Part shown: positions 33,615-45,735 of the stretch, piece after piece
Numbering within the stretch: the first letter of the stretch is position 1
Layout of the letters: every line of letters begins with the position of its first letter
Assembly (NCBI GenBank): GCA_036971715.1
Contig: JAVHJL010000011.1
Span: forward strand, 1,426,001-1,490,000
DNA length: 64,000 bases
DNA from: Arthrobotrys musiformis
Taxonomy: Eukaryota; Ascomycota; Orbiliomycetes; Orbiliales; Orbiliaceae
Direction: 5' to 3'
Position numbers and translations under genes: made by a program
The notes under the pieces: model-generated
What the model was told of the DNA's origin: nothing
Databases searched by the model: none
What the model saw: only the letters and a program-made list of their open reading frames with translations

Positions 33615-36600
33615 TGTATCCGTATTCAGCTTGGGACTGCACTGGCGATGCGTATGAACGGGATCTTGAAGCTGCTGCCCATGTGACTGAGCGGGCAGAG
33701 AAGGAGGATCGATGGCGTCTGCAAGGGTTCGTGGCGAGCTAGTCCTTTCTTACCCAGGTGAGTTTAGCTGGTGTGTTGCCGACGACGTTCAATTGCGTGG
33801 AAAGTACAGTAACATGGCCCCAAACCCAACATTCTGCACTGCGCTGCACTGTGCATTGCAAAACAAACCGCTCGATACCGATGTGGGCATAGTCTCGAAG
33901 TCTCGAACGATGGCTCTAACTAGTTAGCAATGATCTTGCCACCCTGCACCCTTGTCCAGAGCTAACACTGCGATCAAGATCCGATCGAAGAATGCAAATG
34001 ATGTGAGACCTCGGGCTCAAGATGGGTCGGCGGTGGTGGTGGTGGATGTGGTGCGACCACTGGCCACTGTACGACCACCGCACCCGTTCGTTAACGCTTC
34101 GGCAGTCGACGCCTCGAACTATATGGGGACGCCATCGCGGCCATCCTCCAGCCACGGGCTTAAGCCAGTTACAAGGTTACTAGAATTTAAACTGCAACAT
34201 CCAACCTTCGCCGCAACACGATTTCAAATATTTCGTCGATCACTCATTGACTGACATTCAATTGGAATTTGCAAGACATCGACGGAGTATTCCTCATGGA
34301 GTTTTGTCTTAACCTGCAGTGTACTGCAGTGTGGGCCTCCGCTGTGGAACTCCCCTGTTATCACTATTCGGGTGGGCCAAAGCACACTAGGCTTAGCATC
34401 AACATGACATACAGACGTGCATACTCACTTCCTACACATAGCTTTCACACCGTCCTAACCAAAAAAAAAAAAACAAAAGAAAAAAGGGAAGGAAAGGGAA
34501 GAACACTTTTTTTGTCAAAATCCAAAAGAGTGCAATGACCATGGGACCTGTCAATGGTATTTCCCGAGTCGATCATTGTGATGCCTTCCCCACCTTCGTC
34601 GCTGATGGTCCGCAAAACTCGCCATGTGCCGGACTTAAGTCTTTCACTTTCACGTCTGTGCGAAATCCCTCATGCTGCCAGGGCTTCAACTGGTATCCAA
34701 AGAATCTTCGGAAACCCGTCAATTCGAGTCCTTCTTTTGCATGATGGTGGTCCTCGATATAGAAACTTTAGTCGAATTGAACAAACTCGGCTGGCGGGTT
34801 TCGACCGACCTCGAGAGCCACTTGCCTGAATTTCTTCTTCCCTTCCCTTCCACCTCGAGTTTCCAAGAACATTCACGTACAGATTCTCAGTCATGCGCAT
34901 ATGCATCAGAATGCAAAGACAATTGGAAGAGATCAAAGAGCAAGAGGACACTTTCTCTCTTTTTGATCGGCGTTTTCCAGGATTCCTGACCCCGAATAGC
35001 TATCGTCACGAGAAATGAATGTATGCGGATACCTATCTTTTACGATAGATCGGACAAGAGAAGATTTTTGATAGCATGTCCGAGCATGCCCGACGTATTT
35101 TACTAGGCTCGTGGTAAGGGAAACTGGAATGCAACTCCAGGCCACACCCGCATGTTGCATTACTGCGATCCCCTCACGGCTTCAAACCAAAATTACGAGA
35201 CGCCAATACATGGCGTGTGCAACCGAGCACATGCTCATCCCCGCAATCTAATCCCCATGGGTGATCTGATATAATCGAAATCCCTGTACATTTTTGAGTC
35301 CAAGAAAACAGCGGCACCTAAGATGGTGAAATTGCGGGTCCCATACGTACATGGCTGGAGCGGAAATGTTTTAACTTGAAGCTAAGTTCAGACGCTCCTT
35401 CGTCCCGGCGGAACGTCCCTTCCTTAGAGCTGCCGATCCAAGTCAATATCGCCTCATTTTATGGCTTGGTTGTATCGAAATAGCATTGAAGTTAAATCAA
35501 ATTCGCCTCTAGATCTAGCGATATCGATAGGGAGCCTTCTCCGAACCCGCGCACTAACGTTAGTCGGCAATCAAATACCGTCAAACCGACCATACTGTGT
35601 TGGTACAACTACAAGGATTCAGGTCCGCTGAATATAGGGCGGCTAGACAATACCGAGTTTCATTCGACAAGCTCTTGCCAAAACTTCAACCCACAATATA
35701 GCCTTCTCAGTTTGATTTTCGACCCCGGTTCCCGGTTTAAAACTTTTAGCAAGCTGATGCAAACGGGTCACGACCTGTAATCAAACCGAATATAGATGCT
35801 TTAGGGGGTCTCTTCATTGAGTATTCAATATAGATGGCATTGGCACCGTGTACTACCCTATATTCTTGATAGAACACACCCAGCCAAAGAGCTGGGAAGA
35901 TCGACCAGTGCCAATTCCGAGGAGTTGGAATTATGATTAGACGCTACACAGGCAGCTGCCACATGATTCTGATGGAAAGAAGCCTGTGTGAGTGTACCCA
36001 TTCCGTAATTTACCATCCAAGGCGTCCCCGTAGATCAGAGAACTCACGGAAACAAGGGCGAACAGGGCAAGCCCCGCCCAATATCCACAAAACGTCCCGC
36101 TTATCTTGCAAGCCGCCTGTTCTAGGCCCAGGTTCTGACCAGGGAACGACGCCATTGACAACATCGACCACCAAAAGGGTTGGCGTTCGTCCACCTTATT
36201 TTCCAAATTTGGCGGCCTGAAAGCCACATCGCTCGATGTAGCTTGGACCACCCTCTCAAAAGACACAGGATGCCAAGCGGAGTTTCCCTTGAGCCATTCA
36301 GTGCTCAGGATTCCGGGCCAAACGGCGAAGCTCTGCAACATTGGACCTGAGATCCTTATTCTACGGTTAATTAAAAGGAGGAGATATTGCGCTTAATTCG
36401 TATGTATTCCGGGCTCGATCTTGATTCCCCACAGCCGATTTGGTCTTCCTGTTGCAAACATGCAGATGGTCCCGAGCAGCCAATTGGTTTCCGTCCCGAA
36501 TATCGGTCCTCCTTGCTAGTGCCCTCCGGAGTATCAGGATCCCAACGTACAGGTACATCCATCCTGTACATCCATAGAAAGAACGGCGCGGCAGATCGCG

Positions 36601-37570
36601 ATTCAAACCCCCTGAAGTTGATGGTGTCAAATTAAAGGTGGGTGTGCCGAACATGTCCAGAGATCGGAGAGTCGACCTGGTTTTTGGGTTTTTGCAGTTT
36701 TCCTGCACTGGCAAGGACGTCTGATACGTCCAAAAAGACCGATGGGCGTCTCCCTGACTTTTTGTACGAAAAAAACAACGTGCTTGACGTTCGAGCGAAG
36801 TTCGTAAATTTCCATTCTGCATCCCTAGACTAAATAAGAAAAAACGACGACTTGTACTATCTTGATAAAAAGGAAAGAAAGGGAAAATGGGGGAAAGGAA
36901 AAAAAGGAAAAATCAAAGAAGCAAGAAAATATGTTAATCCTGCACCTCGAGGATGTAATCGTCTTGGCCAAGGAGCTTCAGCCAGACCAGGTACACATGT
37001 GTACCGATCGATACTCTGCCGCCGTACCGAGCAAGCCAAAATGTGATGCCCATTTTCTGCAAATTTAAAACCACTCTCTACCCAAGCTTGCAACTACGGG
37101 GACAGTATTTGCTGTGGTCTATTCGTTTACTTAAAGAGGTCGACATAAGCTGAACGGCTGAGGTCTTACCTTTGAAAACCAAGCATTCATTTCAACAACC
37201 CCTTCATTCCTGGCTCTTCCCATCGAGAGCTATTGCCCTTTCTTCTACCCAGCTTGGGAACGTCCCATTATTTTTGTTATAAAAGTAGTATTACCAGCTT
37301 ATCTAGTATATCTACTTAAACATTTGACTATCTCCCTTGAAGCTTACCCAGAACATCGAAGCACTCGGCCACGTTACGCAACCTTCCAGGGGAGCCTTAA
37401 ACATCTTTCCTAAACCAGGCCAAGAGCGTTGGACTTTTTTCTTCTTCGAGGTAACCTCATTGTTACACAAACTTCCTATATACCTTGTGGTTGTGTTCCT
37501 CAAGGTTACACAATCAACAAATACCAGGCCTGCTTCTCTATCTTTAATTTTGGCCTCCAGTATCGATCCA

Positions 37571-38916
37571 ATGTCAGAATTCTTCCCATATCCAACAACG
37601 GCTTATCCAAAGAGCATGAACGACCCACCACCCCCACGGCCATCACGACGGAGGCCCCACCAGGAGAGGGGTGTGTCATCAATCGTTGAATGGCTATGGA
37701 ACATTTATGCTCAAAGAAAGGTTGTTGACTTAGAATTTTGGTTCAAAACGAGTTTGAACCCTTGGTTGAGAATTCACAGGAGGAAAGTGCACCAAATAAG
37801 GACGCTTGTAGCGGGGAAAGATAAACATAACGATGATGCGTTTGGCCTGAGCTGGGAAGACCCGAGGATGAAGGACCCAGTCCTTTACTCATTTAGGTGG
37901 TACGAGCTCTTTATCGCGCTGATGACAGTTGCTGTTCGAGCCTACCAGGAGGAGATAGGTTTGAACTTGGAGCCAGAGGACATCAGGGAATTAGAGATGG
38001 ATGGGACAATCTACGAACTCGACAAAAGCGTGGAATACAGTTGCCACCACGTCAAAGTAGCGATTGAGATACTCGAGTGCTTGGAGGAGGACTATTTAAG
38101 AAATCACGACATCGCGGCCATCTATATTAATGCTTTAAACGAAGCCTCCGTATATGTATTAAGGGTATGGATATTTATAAGACTCTCAACCATAATCGAT
38201 TGCATTGCAGCTCTAATATCTTTGAACAGTTATACGGATATGGTGACTGGATCGGCCCGATTACGGACTCGAAGATTGAGGGCGATCCCATCGGAACTTT
38301 CCTAAGTTGGTTTCAGCAGCCGTTCTCCGTCATTAGGGCTCGGAACGGTATTGATGACACCGTTATGGCCGCTCGGGCTCAGAGGTTGAAGACTCTAGAT
38401 TTACGAAACAGGTTCGGGAAGGCTCGTACTCAGTTATTAAAGAACGCCATCCAAATGGAATCAATCGAATCTCCTCCAATAACCCAAGTCATCGATCTCG
38501 TCGAAAGTGCAGATGCTGAAATGGAGGATGAGGATGAGGATGTTCACGTTGGGACGTCCCAAGATAAGTCCTTAGAAGAGTGCCCCTCTTCATTCATGAG
38601 CTGCGATGCAGACGGGGATCATGACCTCCCGTTCTATCAAGGCCCATCCGGGGAAATGTATTCCACCCCTCAAGATTTCTCGTCAAGCTCTTTGGAGCAA
38701 CCACACCAGCCAATCGCTAACTCCTGGGATAGCATGGAAAACGTCCAATACAAAATTACACAACAGGTACACATCACCAATGCTTTCGAAGCTACCCAAC
38801 CCATTGAGGCCACCACAGTTGCCCCAGCAGACCTCTCTAATCAATGGAACTCCAACAACCAATATGATCCATACATGGGGTTCACATGGGACCAAGATTG
38901 GAACGCGATGGCGTAA
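37571..38916 (+). CDS. Orphan hypothetical protein (2 exons)
   Basis: I do not recognise this 426-residue protein. Exons 37571-38164 and 38230-38916 are joined in phase 0 by a 65-base GT-AG intron. The N-terminus is Pro/Arg-rich (PPPPRPSRRRPHQERG). A helical, tryptophan-containing middle follows (IVEWLWNIYAQRKVVDLEFW, YSFRWYELFIALMTVAVRAY, HHVKVAIEILECLEEDYL), then LYGYGDWIGPI after the intron. The last 150 residues are acidic and Ser/Asn/Gln-rich, ending TWDQDWNAMA. No signal peptide, zinc ligand set or catalytic motif is visible. The upstream frame stays open to 37337, so the start could lie earlier. It stands alone between two gene-poor regions, suggesting a lineage-specific gene. Confidence 0.62.
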
Positions 38917-41698
38917 ATATTTACAGCCAGGGTTCTTTGATACCATTTCCTAGATTCCTGCACACATGTTATACTCTCTATATGTGTTTATTTCTGATCT
39001 CCTCTACGTCTTGATGGAGAATTATGTTAAATGATTTTGGGTTTCTTTTTAATCGGTGGATTTCTTTTTTTTTCTCTTTTTGGTATCTCTTTTGGTTTGG
39101 GTGGCTTTTTGGTGGCCGGCTTCTCATTTCGCCATGCTACAACCCGGTGTTCTCTCTTTTGATCATTATCAACTTGTACATCCATGGGCATTATACCAAC
39201 TTGCGTATACGCCGACATCCGTGTCCTTTCTCAATAGTTTGACTTTATTCCTCCTTATTTTTGACCTTTCGTGGTGGTAATTCACATAATCTCTCTCTTT
39301 CAAGATGAGTTGGTGGTTGTGTATCTCGGGCCAGTGTTGGAATTGTTGGAATATGAGACTGACTGGGAACCCGTGCTGTGTCTGGTTTACGAGACCATGA
39401 CTGACTGCTATGTCGTTACATTTATTTAATTATCATTCACCTTGTGCAAGACCCTCATTTGGCATCAGAAATTGACCTTTATACTTTATGAAATACCGCA
39501 GTTGCTTCTGAATTCACCTTCGTTTTAATCTCCGATCTTTTGCATATGCGCATACTATCCTTTTACCCTATTCTCTCCTTAAAGAATTCCGCTTTAGTAT
39601 TCTATCGTTAATTAAATTTAGCTTGATTCACTTAACGCTTGAAAACATCTAAGCGTAGAAGAAATAAATGGCCCTTATGTTTATTGTGATCAAATACTTG
39701 TGGGTGAACCTTGCACTACGACAACTTTACATCCGGGTAGTTCTTAGCCCCGCTTTACGATAAATTGATCATAAGCATAGACAAATGTATACTGATACTA
39801 TGATGTATGATGTTAACCTGATAAGGTATTTTATTGTCATATAATTTGTATAAGATTGGTGCATATGTAGCTAGTATCAAGGCTGCAAATGAAGACATCA
39901 CGTCATAAACTGGCTGATTGAGACGGGGAGATTCTAACCCAGCAGCCACAAATATGCAAACCCTCCACCGACCCTTGTGCCTCAACTGTAGTATCCATTC
40001 TAGGTGCTCAAAGGAAAGTCCCGCTGGCCGGATATTGGTATACCTCGCAGGCAACTTTGAATAGGGGTTTCGCCAGGTAGGTAGGCTCTACATAACGGAA
40101 TTTCTCACGGCTAAGAGGGGTTCACGCGGAAATTGAGACTCAGAGGCATCTATCTGTTCTGGAATGTCGATGCACATTGATTTCAATGTCGTAGGCACAT
40201 ATGTGGAAGAAATGCGTCGATTCGGTTGGTGGGGTCGACAATTGATGCACCTCAAGGATCGTCAAGTCATTCTCTGCGGTCACAAGCCGAGGTTCCCCGG
40301 CCGCGAGGCAACGTATCGCCCGATCCATCCTTAGCTAATGACCTTATCCAATAACTAAAATTAGGCGGAAGCTGAGACATGGCAGAGTGAACGGGGAGGT
40401 GTAGTGCCCCCAACCCGCAAGAGCATGTATCCACGAGTATCTCCTGGTTCCACCAACATACCCCCTCACTTACGTGAAATCCCTCTGGTTGTCGAGGCAA
40501 ACAGACGATTTCCAAGGCCTAATCATGCATATGCAGTGGCAACGAGAATTGAAATTGCGGCGAGCAGGTTTTTTCGAAGCAGAGAGGCCTGCCGCCACAC
40601 GAATGCATGAGGGGCATAGGCCAATGAAAGTTCTGGGAGACCCCGAGCTAAGGAAATCGACATGGATGGGGAATTCGAAGTGCATGTTTGATGAGTCCCG
40701 AATGACCTAGCAGATGAGATGCCCTCGTCGTCCAATGGTAGTACGGGAGGAAATGGCCAGGGTTGTTCTGGATGGCGCCCGTTAAAAGCGGCCTTTGAGG
40801 GTATATTTATGCATGCCTGGGTCCACGGACCGAACTGCTCTCTTAATTGGATAGACAATACAAACTGTAAACTGCATACCCGTTTCGGCTCGTTTTTTAC
40901 CTCAGACGGCCGTGCGTGCATGAGTTCATTATTCTGGTTTACTCACGAACCACCAACTACGGGAGGAGCCACTGAAGTTATAGCAGAGTGAACCGGTTCA
41001 GCTGCCGCTGCTTCCTCTCAAGAATTAATTCTAAGCAGGCTGCATCAAACTTGCATAGCCAACAGAAGCGTATACGTACCCTTGTCTTTGGAATTCAGCT
41101 GTACGGTTTCTAATTCAACCTGCTACCCATATGGGCCCCCAGACCTGCCACGCCGGACCGCAGCAACTCTCCGTCCAATCAACAACCAAGTGTCACGTTT
41201 TGATGCCACGGTGTGTGGCAAGTAAAGTGTCTTTTGCAGGAAAGCAGGTACCCTTACTAAAACAATTCCATGCCCTTTTTTTGACCTTGTTAAGAATGTA
41301 GATTCCGGGTTTAGCTGTGCACTTATGCGCGTGCTGTGGACACAGCCTGGTTGATATTGCATGGTGAGGAATGTGTTGAGCGAAGAGCCTCCAATCCAAT
41401 CGCCTAAGAGTTCTGTGTTGGGACTTGTTGGAAAACCGAAATCGAGGAACCATGAACAAGCATGCAATCATGTGACCCGAACTCTGTTTGTCCCAGTAGG
41501 TTAGGGCAAGCCCTATTTAGGTCCCAACGCAGATTTCTAGATTGATGCGGGCTTGGCACAGTGCACGTCGAAATTTTGGTCTAACATCCCCATTCAAGGT
41601 CTCGTCAAATCTACCCATACTTCAAGGTCATCATCGCCGTTGTCGACACTTCCATACCCTACACGACACACCCTCTCGACCCCTAACACTCCGCAAAT
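38917..41698. other. 2.8-kb gene-poor stretch
   Basis: No supported gene. A T-rich segment near 39040-39130 is the probable 3' region of the orphan gene. The right end contains the ribosomal protein promoter. Open frames around 40140-41470 on both strands overlap each other and lack family patterns. Confidence 0.5.
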
Positions 41699-42934
41699 AT
41701 GGCTCGTGGACCGTTAGTACCCTCCGAAAACCAGTTCCTTTCTGAGATTTTGCGATACCATCAATCAGCTTCGTTGCCAGCGGCGTTCTTTCATGGGATA
41801 GTTTGTGGGACAACATGATTATAGTAGGATGTATTTTGGATGAAGAACGGCCGATGGCAGCGGAGAGGATTGGATCTTTGGAGTCGTCGCTTTTGCCTGC
41901 GTATTTGATGCTAATTGGCAATGTAGAAAGAAGCACATGAAACGCCTATCGGCGCCATCCCACTGGCTGCTCGACAAACTCTCCGGCACCTATGCCCCAC
42001 GACCGTCCCCCGGTCCTCACAAGCTCAGGGACTGCCTTCCTCTGATGTATGTCAAATATCAAAGATCCGACTTGCGAGTGAAATTTGTGATATGGAATTT
42101 GGGGATCTAATGGTGGAATTTTTTGTGTGGATTAGAGTCTTCCTCCGAAACCGTCTCAAGTATGCTTTGAACGGCAGAGAAACCAAGGCCATTGTCATGC
42201 AGCGCCTTATCCAGGTCGACAAAAAGGTCCGAACTGATGCCACCTTCCCAGCTGGTTTCATGGATGTCATCACCATCGAGAAGACCGGCGAGCACTTCCG
42301 TCTCATCTACGACACCAAGGGCCGTTTCACCATCCACAGAATCACCCCAGAGGAGGCCAATTACAAGCTGTGCAAGGTCCGAAGAGTTCAGCTCGGACAG
42401 AAGGCAATCCCATACCTCGTTACACACGACGCACGAACGTAAGTTTCGATATACAGATGAACTCAGAGTTTTATACACTACGATAAAATGTCAAATAACT
42501 GACTCGGCGTGGGAAATTGTATAGAATCCGTTACCCAGACCCATCCATCAAGGTCAACGACACCGTCAAGGTCAACCTTGAGACTGGCAAGATTGAGGAT
42601 TCCATCTCCTTCGATACCGGTGCCATTGTTATGGTCACTGGTGGTCGTAACATGGGTCGTGTCGGTGTCATTACTCACCGTGAACGTCACGACGGTGGTT
42701 TCGATATTGTCCACATCAAGGACGCCATCGACAACTCCTTCGCTACCCGATTGAGCAACGTTTTCATCATTGGAACTGAGAAGCCATGGATCTCCCTACC
42801 CAAGGGCAAGGGTGTCAAGGTTCGTGCCACCACGTCGAAGCCAAACACCGGCATTCTATTATACACGATGCTAACATTGTGCTCTACAGCTTACCATTGC
42901 CGAGGAGAGAGATCGTCGTCGTGCTGCTGCCTAA
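41699..42934 (+). CDS. RPS4: Small ribosomal subunit protein eS4
   Basis: 258-residue cytosolic 40S ribosomal protein eS4. Exons are 41699-41712 (14 bases), 41927-42046, 42136-42438, 42525-42819 and 42890-42934. The protein begins MARGPKKHMKRLSAPSHWLL and contains the S4 and KOW regions of the family: FLRNRLKYALNGRETKAI, VDKKVRTDATFPAGFMDVI, ITHRERHDGGFDIVHIKDA and a terminal KLTIAEERDRRRAAA. A 214-base intron after only 14 coding bases is typical of fungal ribosomal protein genes. The last intron has a GTTCGT donor, weaker than the others, but a good CTAAC branch point. The gene is intact and close to the usual length of about 260. Confidence 0.97.
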
Positions 42935-43790
42935 GCGCGTCCAAAATTCGTTACTTTTCTTATTTAATATATGGTGTTTTTTTGACTCTGTTCATTTTCC
43001 TACGCTTATTCCTCCATTGTTGGGCTGTACATTTTTCCTCCGCTGTTTTCTCTTGCTCGGGACGTTTTACTCACGAAGCTGCTCCATCATGTCAAACCCT
43101 CTTAAGAGCCCCACCTCACCTCATCTCGTCCAGGCGTGCCACCTGGATGATTCCTCCATTACCTCTTTCTCCTTTTACTCGCACTCCGATGACGACTTAT
43201 CCACAATCCTCAGACTTCCGTCTACGACCTTCTTGTTATATATTATTATACCATCTTCATGGGTGTTCGGTCGTGTGGACGGGAATAAAAGCTCTGGCAA
43301 TAATACTAGATATTATCCGTGCTCATAGATCAATCTCGTGTGTAGCCGTGATAGTTTCATTTTAAGCAGAACAGGCCAATCCATCGACCAGTAGAATCGA
43401 GGCATTTACAAATTTAGTATCCCTCATAATCGTATATCTAAAACCGCTCGTGAAGCCGACAGTCGATCTAAGGCTGGTTGGGTCCAATTCACAAGCGAGC
43501 GCAAGCTTAAGCCGGATCGGTGGCCAAAACCCAAACCCGATGTCGGTAAGCTTTGAGGCGACCTCGAACGACTCCAACCTGACCCATTTGACTCAATCAT
43601 TTCCCTCTAGCCCCATTGGCGGCTAAAAAAGATTGAAACTATCCGCGCTCCGTTTTAAAGACTCCTATTCCGCCTTAAATATTCTGTCAAAACCTCGTTC
43701 AGCGCTGCTCACATTGCATTGGAATTACTAGACGATCGAACTATAGCTCACTCTTGGAGTTGCCTGAGTCAATACTTGATATCTTCCGCT
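42935..43790. other. Spacer with HOM2 upstream region
   Basis: The left half is CT-rich 3' flank of RPS4. The right half is the promoter of the aspartate-semialdehyde dehydrogenase gene, with a TGACTCA element at 43589 and an inverted CCAAT box (ATTGG) at 43615. No gene is supported. Confidence 0.6.
43589..43595 (+). promoter_or_regulatory. Gcn4/CPC1-type element TGACTCA upstream of HOM2
   Basis: A perfect TGACTCA heptamer lies 196 bases before the HOM2 start codon. This is the known target of Gcn4/CPC1/CpcA bZIP activators, which raise amino-acid biosynthesis genes on starvation. The neighbouring ATTGG at 43615 is a possible CCAAT box. Binding is inferred from the match and the gene's role. 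Confidence 0.65.
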
Positions 43791-45111
43791 ATGGCACAAA
43801 CAAGAAAAACCTGCGGTATGCGCCGGTCAACAATGGCAGATATACACTTTGGTCTTCGAAAATACTGATCGATTTGCCTGTAACTAGGTGTCCTCGGCTG
43901 CACTGGCAGCGTCGGCCAAAGATTTATTTTGCTCTTGTCCCAACATCCATACTTCGACCTTATCGCCGTTGGTGCCTCCAGCAGGTCCGCCGGAAAGGCC
44001 TACAAAGACGCCACAAGATGGAAACAGGCCTCGCTGATGCCACAGAAAGTGAGGGATATGGTTGTAAAGGAATGCACGCCTGAAGGATTCACAGACTGCG
44101 ATATCGTCTTCTCCGGGTTAGATGCCGATGTAGCTGGCGAAATTGGTAGGTTACTCTCTTTGATTCCTGTGGCCGGTTCAGGATCCGTCTTGCTAATATG
44201 TAAATTTGTAAAAATCTTCTAGAAATGGCCTTCCTCAAGGCTAACATTCCTACTTTCTCAAATGCGAAGAACTATCGACGGGATCCTCTTACGCCGCTTA
44301 TTGTACCCCTCGTTAACACATCCCACTTCTCAATCATCCCCCACCAAATGAAGACCCACGGGCTTTCGAAGGGGTTCTTGGTCACAAACGCAAACTGCTC
44401 GACGACTGGCTTGGTCGTCCCATTGGCAGCGCTGGTACAGGCCTTCGGGCCCCTTTCTGCCGTAGCGGTGACTACTTTGCAAGCTATATCCGGCGGAGGA
44501 TACCCCGGTGTCCCATCAATGGACATCCTCGACAATGTAGTCCCATATATCTCCGGGGAAGAAGAGAAGATTGAATGGGAAACTGGCAAGATTCTCGGCG
44601 GGGTTAATTCCGAGGGCACTGCTTTTGAGATGGTCCAGATGGCTGTGTCCGCGCAGTGCAACCGTGTTGCTGTGATGGACGGTCATACCGCCTGCATCAA
44701 CGTAAAGTTCGAGAAGCAGCCGCCACCTAGCATTGAAGAAATTAAAGATGCTTTGAGGAAATACAGGTGTGAGCCGCAAGATTTAGGCTGCCCGAGTGCG
44801 CCGAAAGAGGCCATTGTGGTTATGGAGGAGGACGATAGACCTCAACCTAGGTTGGATAGAGAAACCGAGGGAGGGTATGCGGTCAGCGTCGGCAGGGTTC
44901 GCCCGGACAATGTCTTCGATATCAAATTCGTAGCATTATCTCACAACAGTAAGTGTTTAATTGTACTCATCTCGGGACCTTATTCTAGTGGTCACTATCA
45001 AGTGCGTGTTGATACTAATATTACTTCTTTCCTCTTCCTATAGCCGTCCTTGGCGCTGCCGGTTCGTCTATCCTGAATGCAGAGGTAGCTGTGATCAAGG
45101 GTCTACTGTAA
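43791..45111 (+). CDS. HOM2: Aspartate-semialdehyde dehydrogenase
   Basis: 358-residue enzyme that reduces aspartyl-phosphate to aspartate semialdehyde with NADPH, the shared step toward threonine, methionine and isoleucine. Exons are 43791-43815, 43888-44145, 44223-44948 and 45044-45111, and the frame closes. The NADP-binding loop GVLGCTGSVGQRF begins at the first junction. The catalytic cysteine is Cys153 in NANCSTTGLV, and the ISGGGYPGVPSMDILDN and AQCNRVAVMDGHT blocks are intact. The end GAAGSSILNAEVAVIKGLL is the normal fungal C-terminus. The first exon codes for only eight residues, so the start depends on that splice. Amino-acid starvation control is suggested by the TGACTCA site upstream. 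Confidence 0.97.
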
Positions 45112-45735
45112 TCCCTGATCCTATGTATACCGACTTAAGTAGGCATATACGGTTTCTAAAAGATAAAAGTGGGTTTTCGCGTGGGTGTGGCGCACCGCGG
45201 AATCGGGTTCTTATGCATAAAAGCTAAATGATATCCATATATTCATTATTACTTTTATTTGATGATATTACACTCTACCAGACCATTACAACTCTATTTG
45301 AATATATATGTGGGATCGCGAACTATTAAAAGCCGCCCCGTTGCCGAAAACAAAACTTGATTTTTAAGTACGAAATTGATATATCGAAAGATATTCGGAA
45401 GATACAAACTTGCAAAGCTCCCCGAGGCCTCGAAGCCAAGCTTTCGGCAAAATACAGCAGCAAACATTATAATATTCAATAAAACACATTTATACAGTGG
45501 TTGCGTCTATAACATGCTGTAGTAAGGTACTGCACTTCCCTAAACCATGAAGACGCCCTCCAGTTGGATCCAAGAAGAGTAATGACGACAGAAGAAACAA
45601 GGAAGGAAACAAAGATTACCCAAGCGCTTCATGGCAAAAGAAAAGTATGAGTAAAGTACAAACCTTCGGCAAGAATAAGGAGCTCAGTCAATAACGTAGG
45701 ATCATGCGATCACCACAGGGGTTGTTTGAGTTAAT
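45112..45735. other. Convergent 3' region of HOM2 and D-lactate dehydrogenase
   Basis: AT-rich spacer with likely 3' untranslated regions of both genes. Nothing else is recognised. Confidence 0.5.

Larger units (their letters stand above)
33105..37570. other. 4.5-kb gene-poor stretch with simple repeats
   Basis: I find no supported gene. The left end holds the ATG29 promoter and leader with a CT repeat. Two minus-strand open frames (35937-36341 and 36367-36822) are over 130 codons long but show no family pattern, splice partner or consistent composition. The sequence has scattered simple repeats and A/T tracts. The right end should be the promoter of the orphan gene at 37571. Confidence 0.5.

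Noticed and set aside
35937..36822. Two long minus-strand frames (134 and 151 codons)
   Set aside because: No conserved motif, hydrophobic pattern or intron signal could be found to support a gene.
40720..40790. tRNA-like start (GTCCAATGGTAGTA)
   Set aside because: The D-arm-like string is not followed by a T-loop GTTCRA or a matching acceptor stem.
41713..41926. Possible box C/D snoRNA in intron 1 of RPS4
   Set aside because: A weak C-box-like ATGATTA is present, but no CTGA D box follows in the right place.
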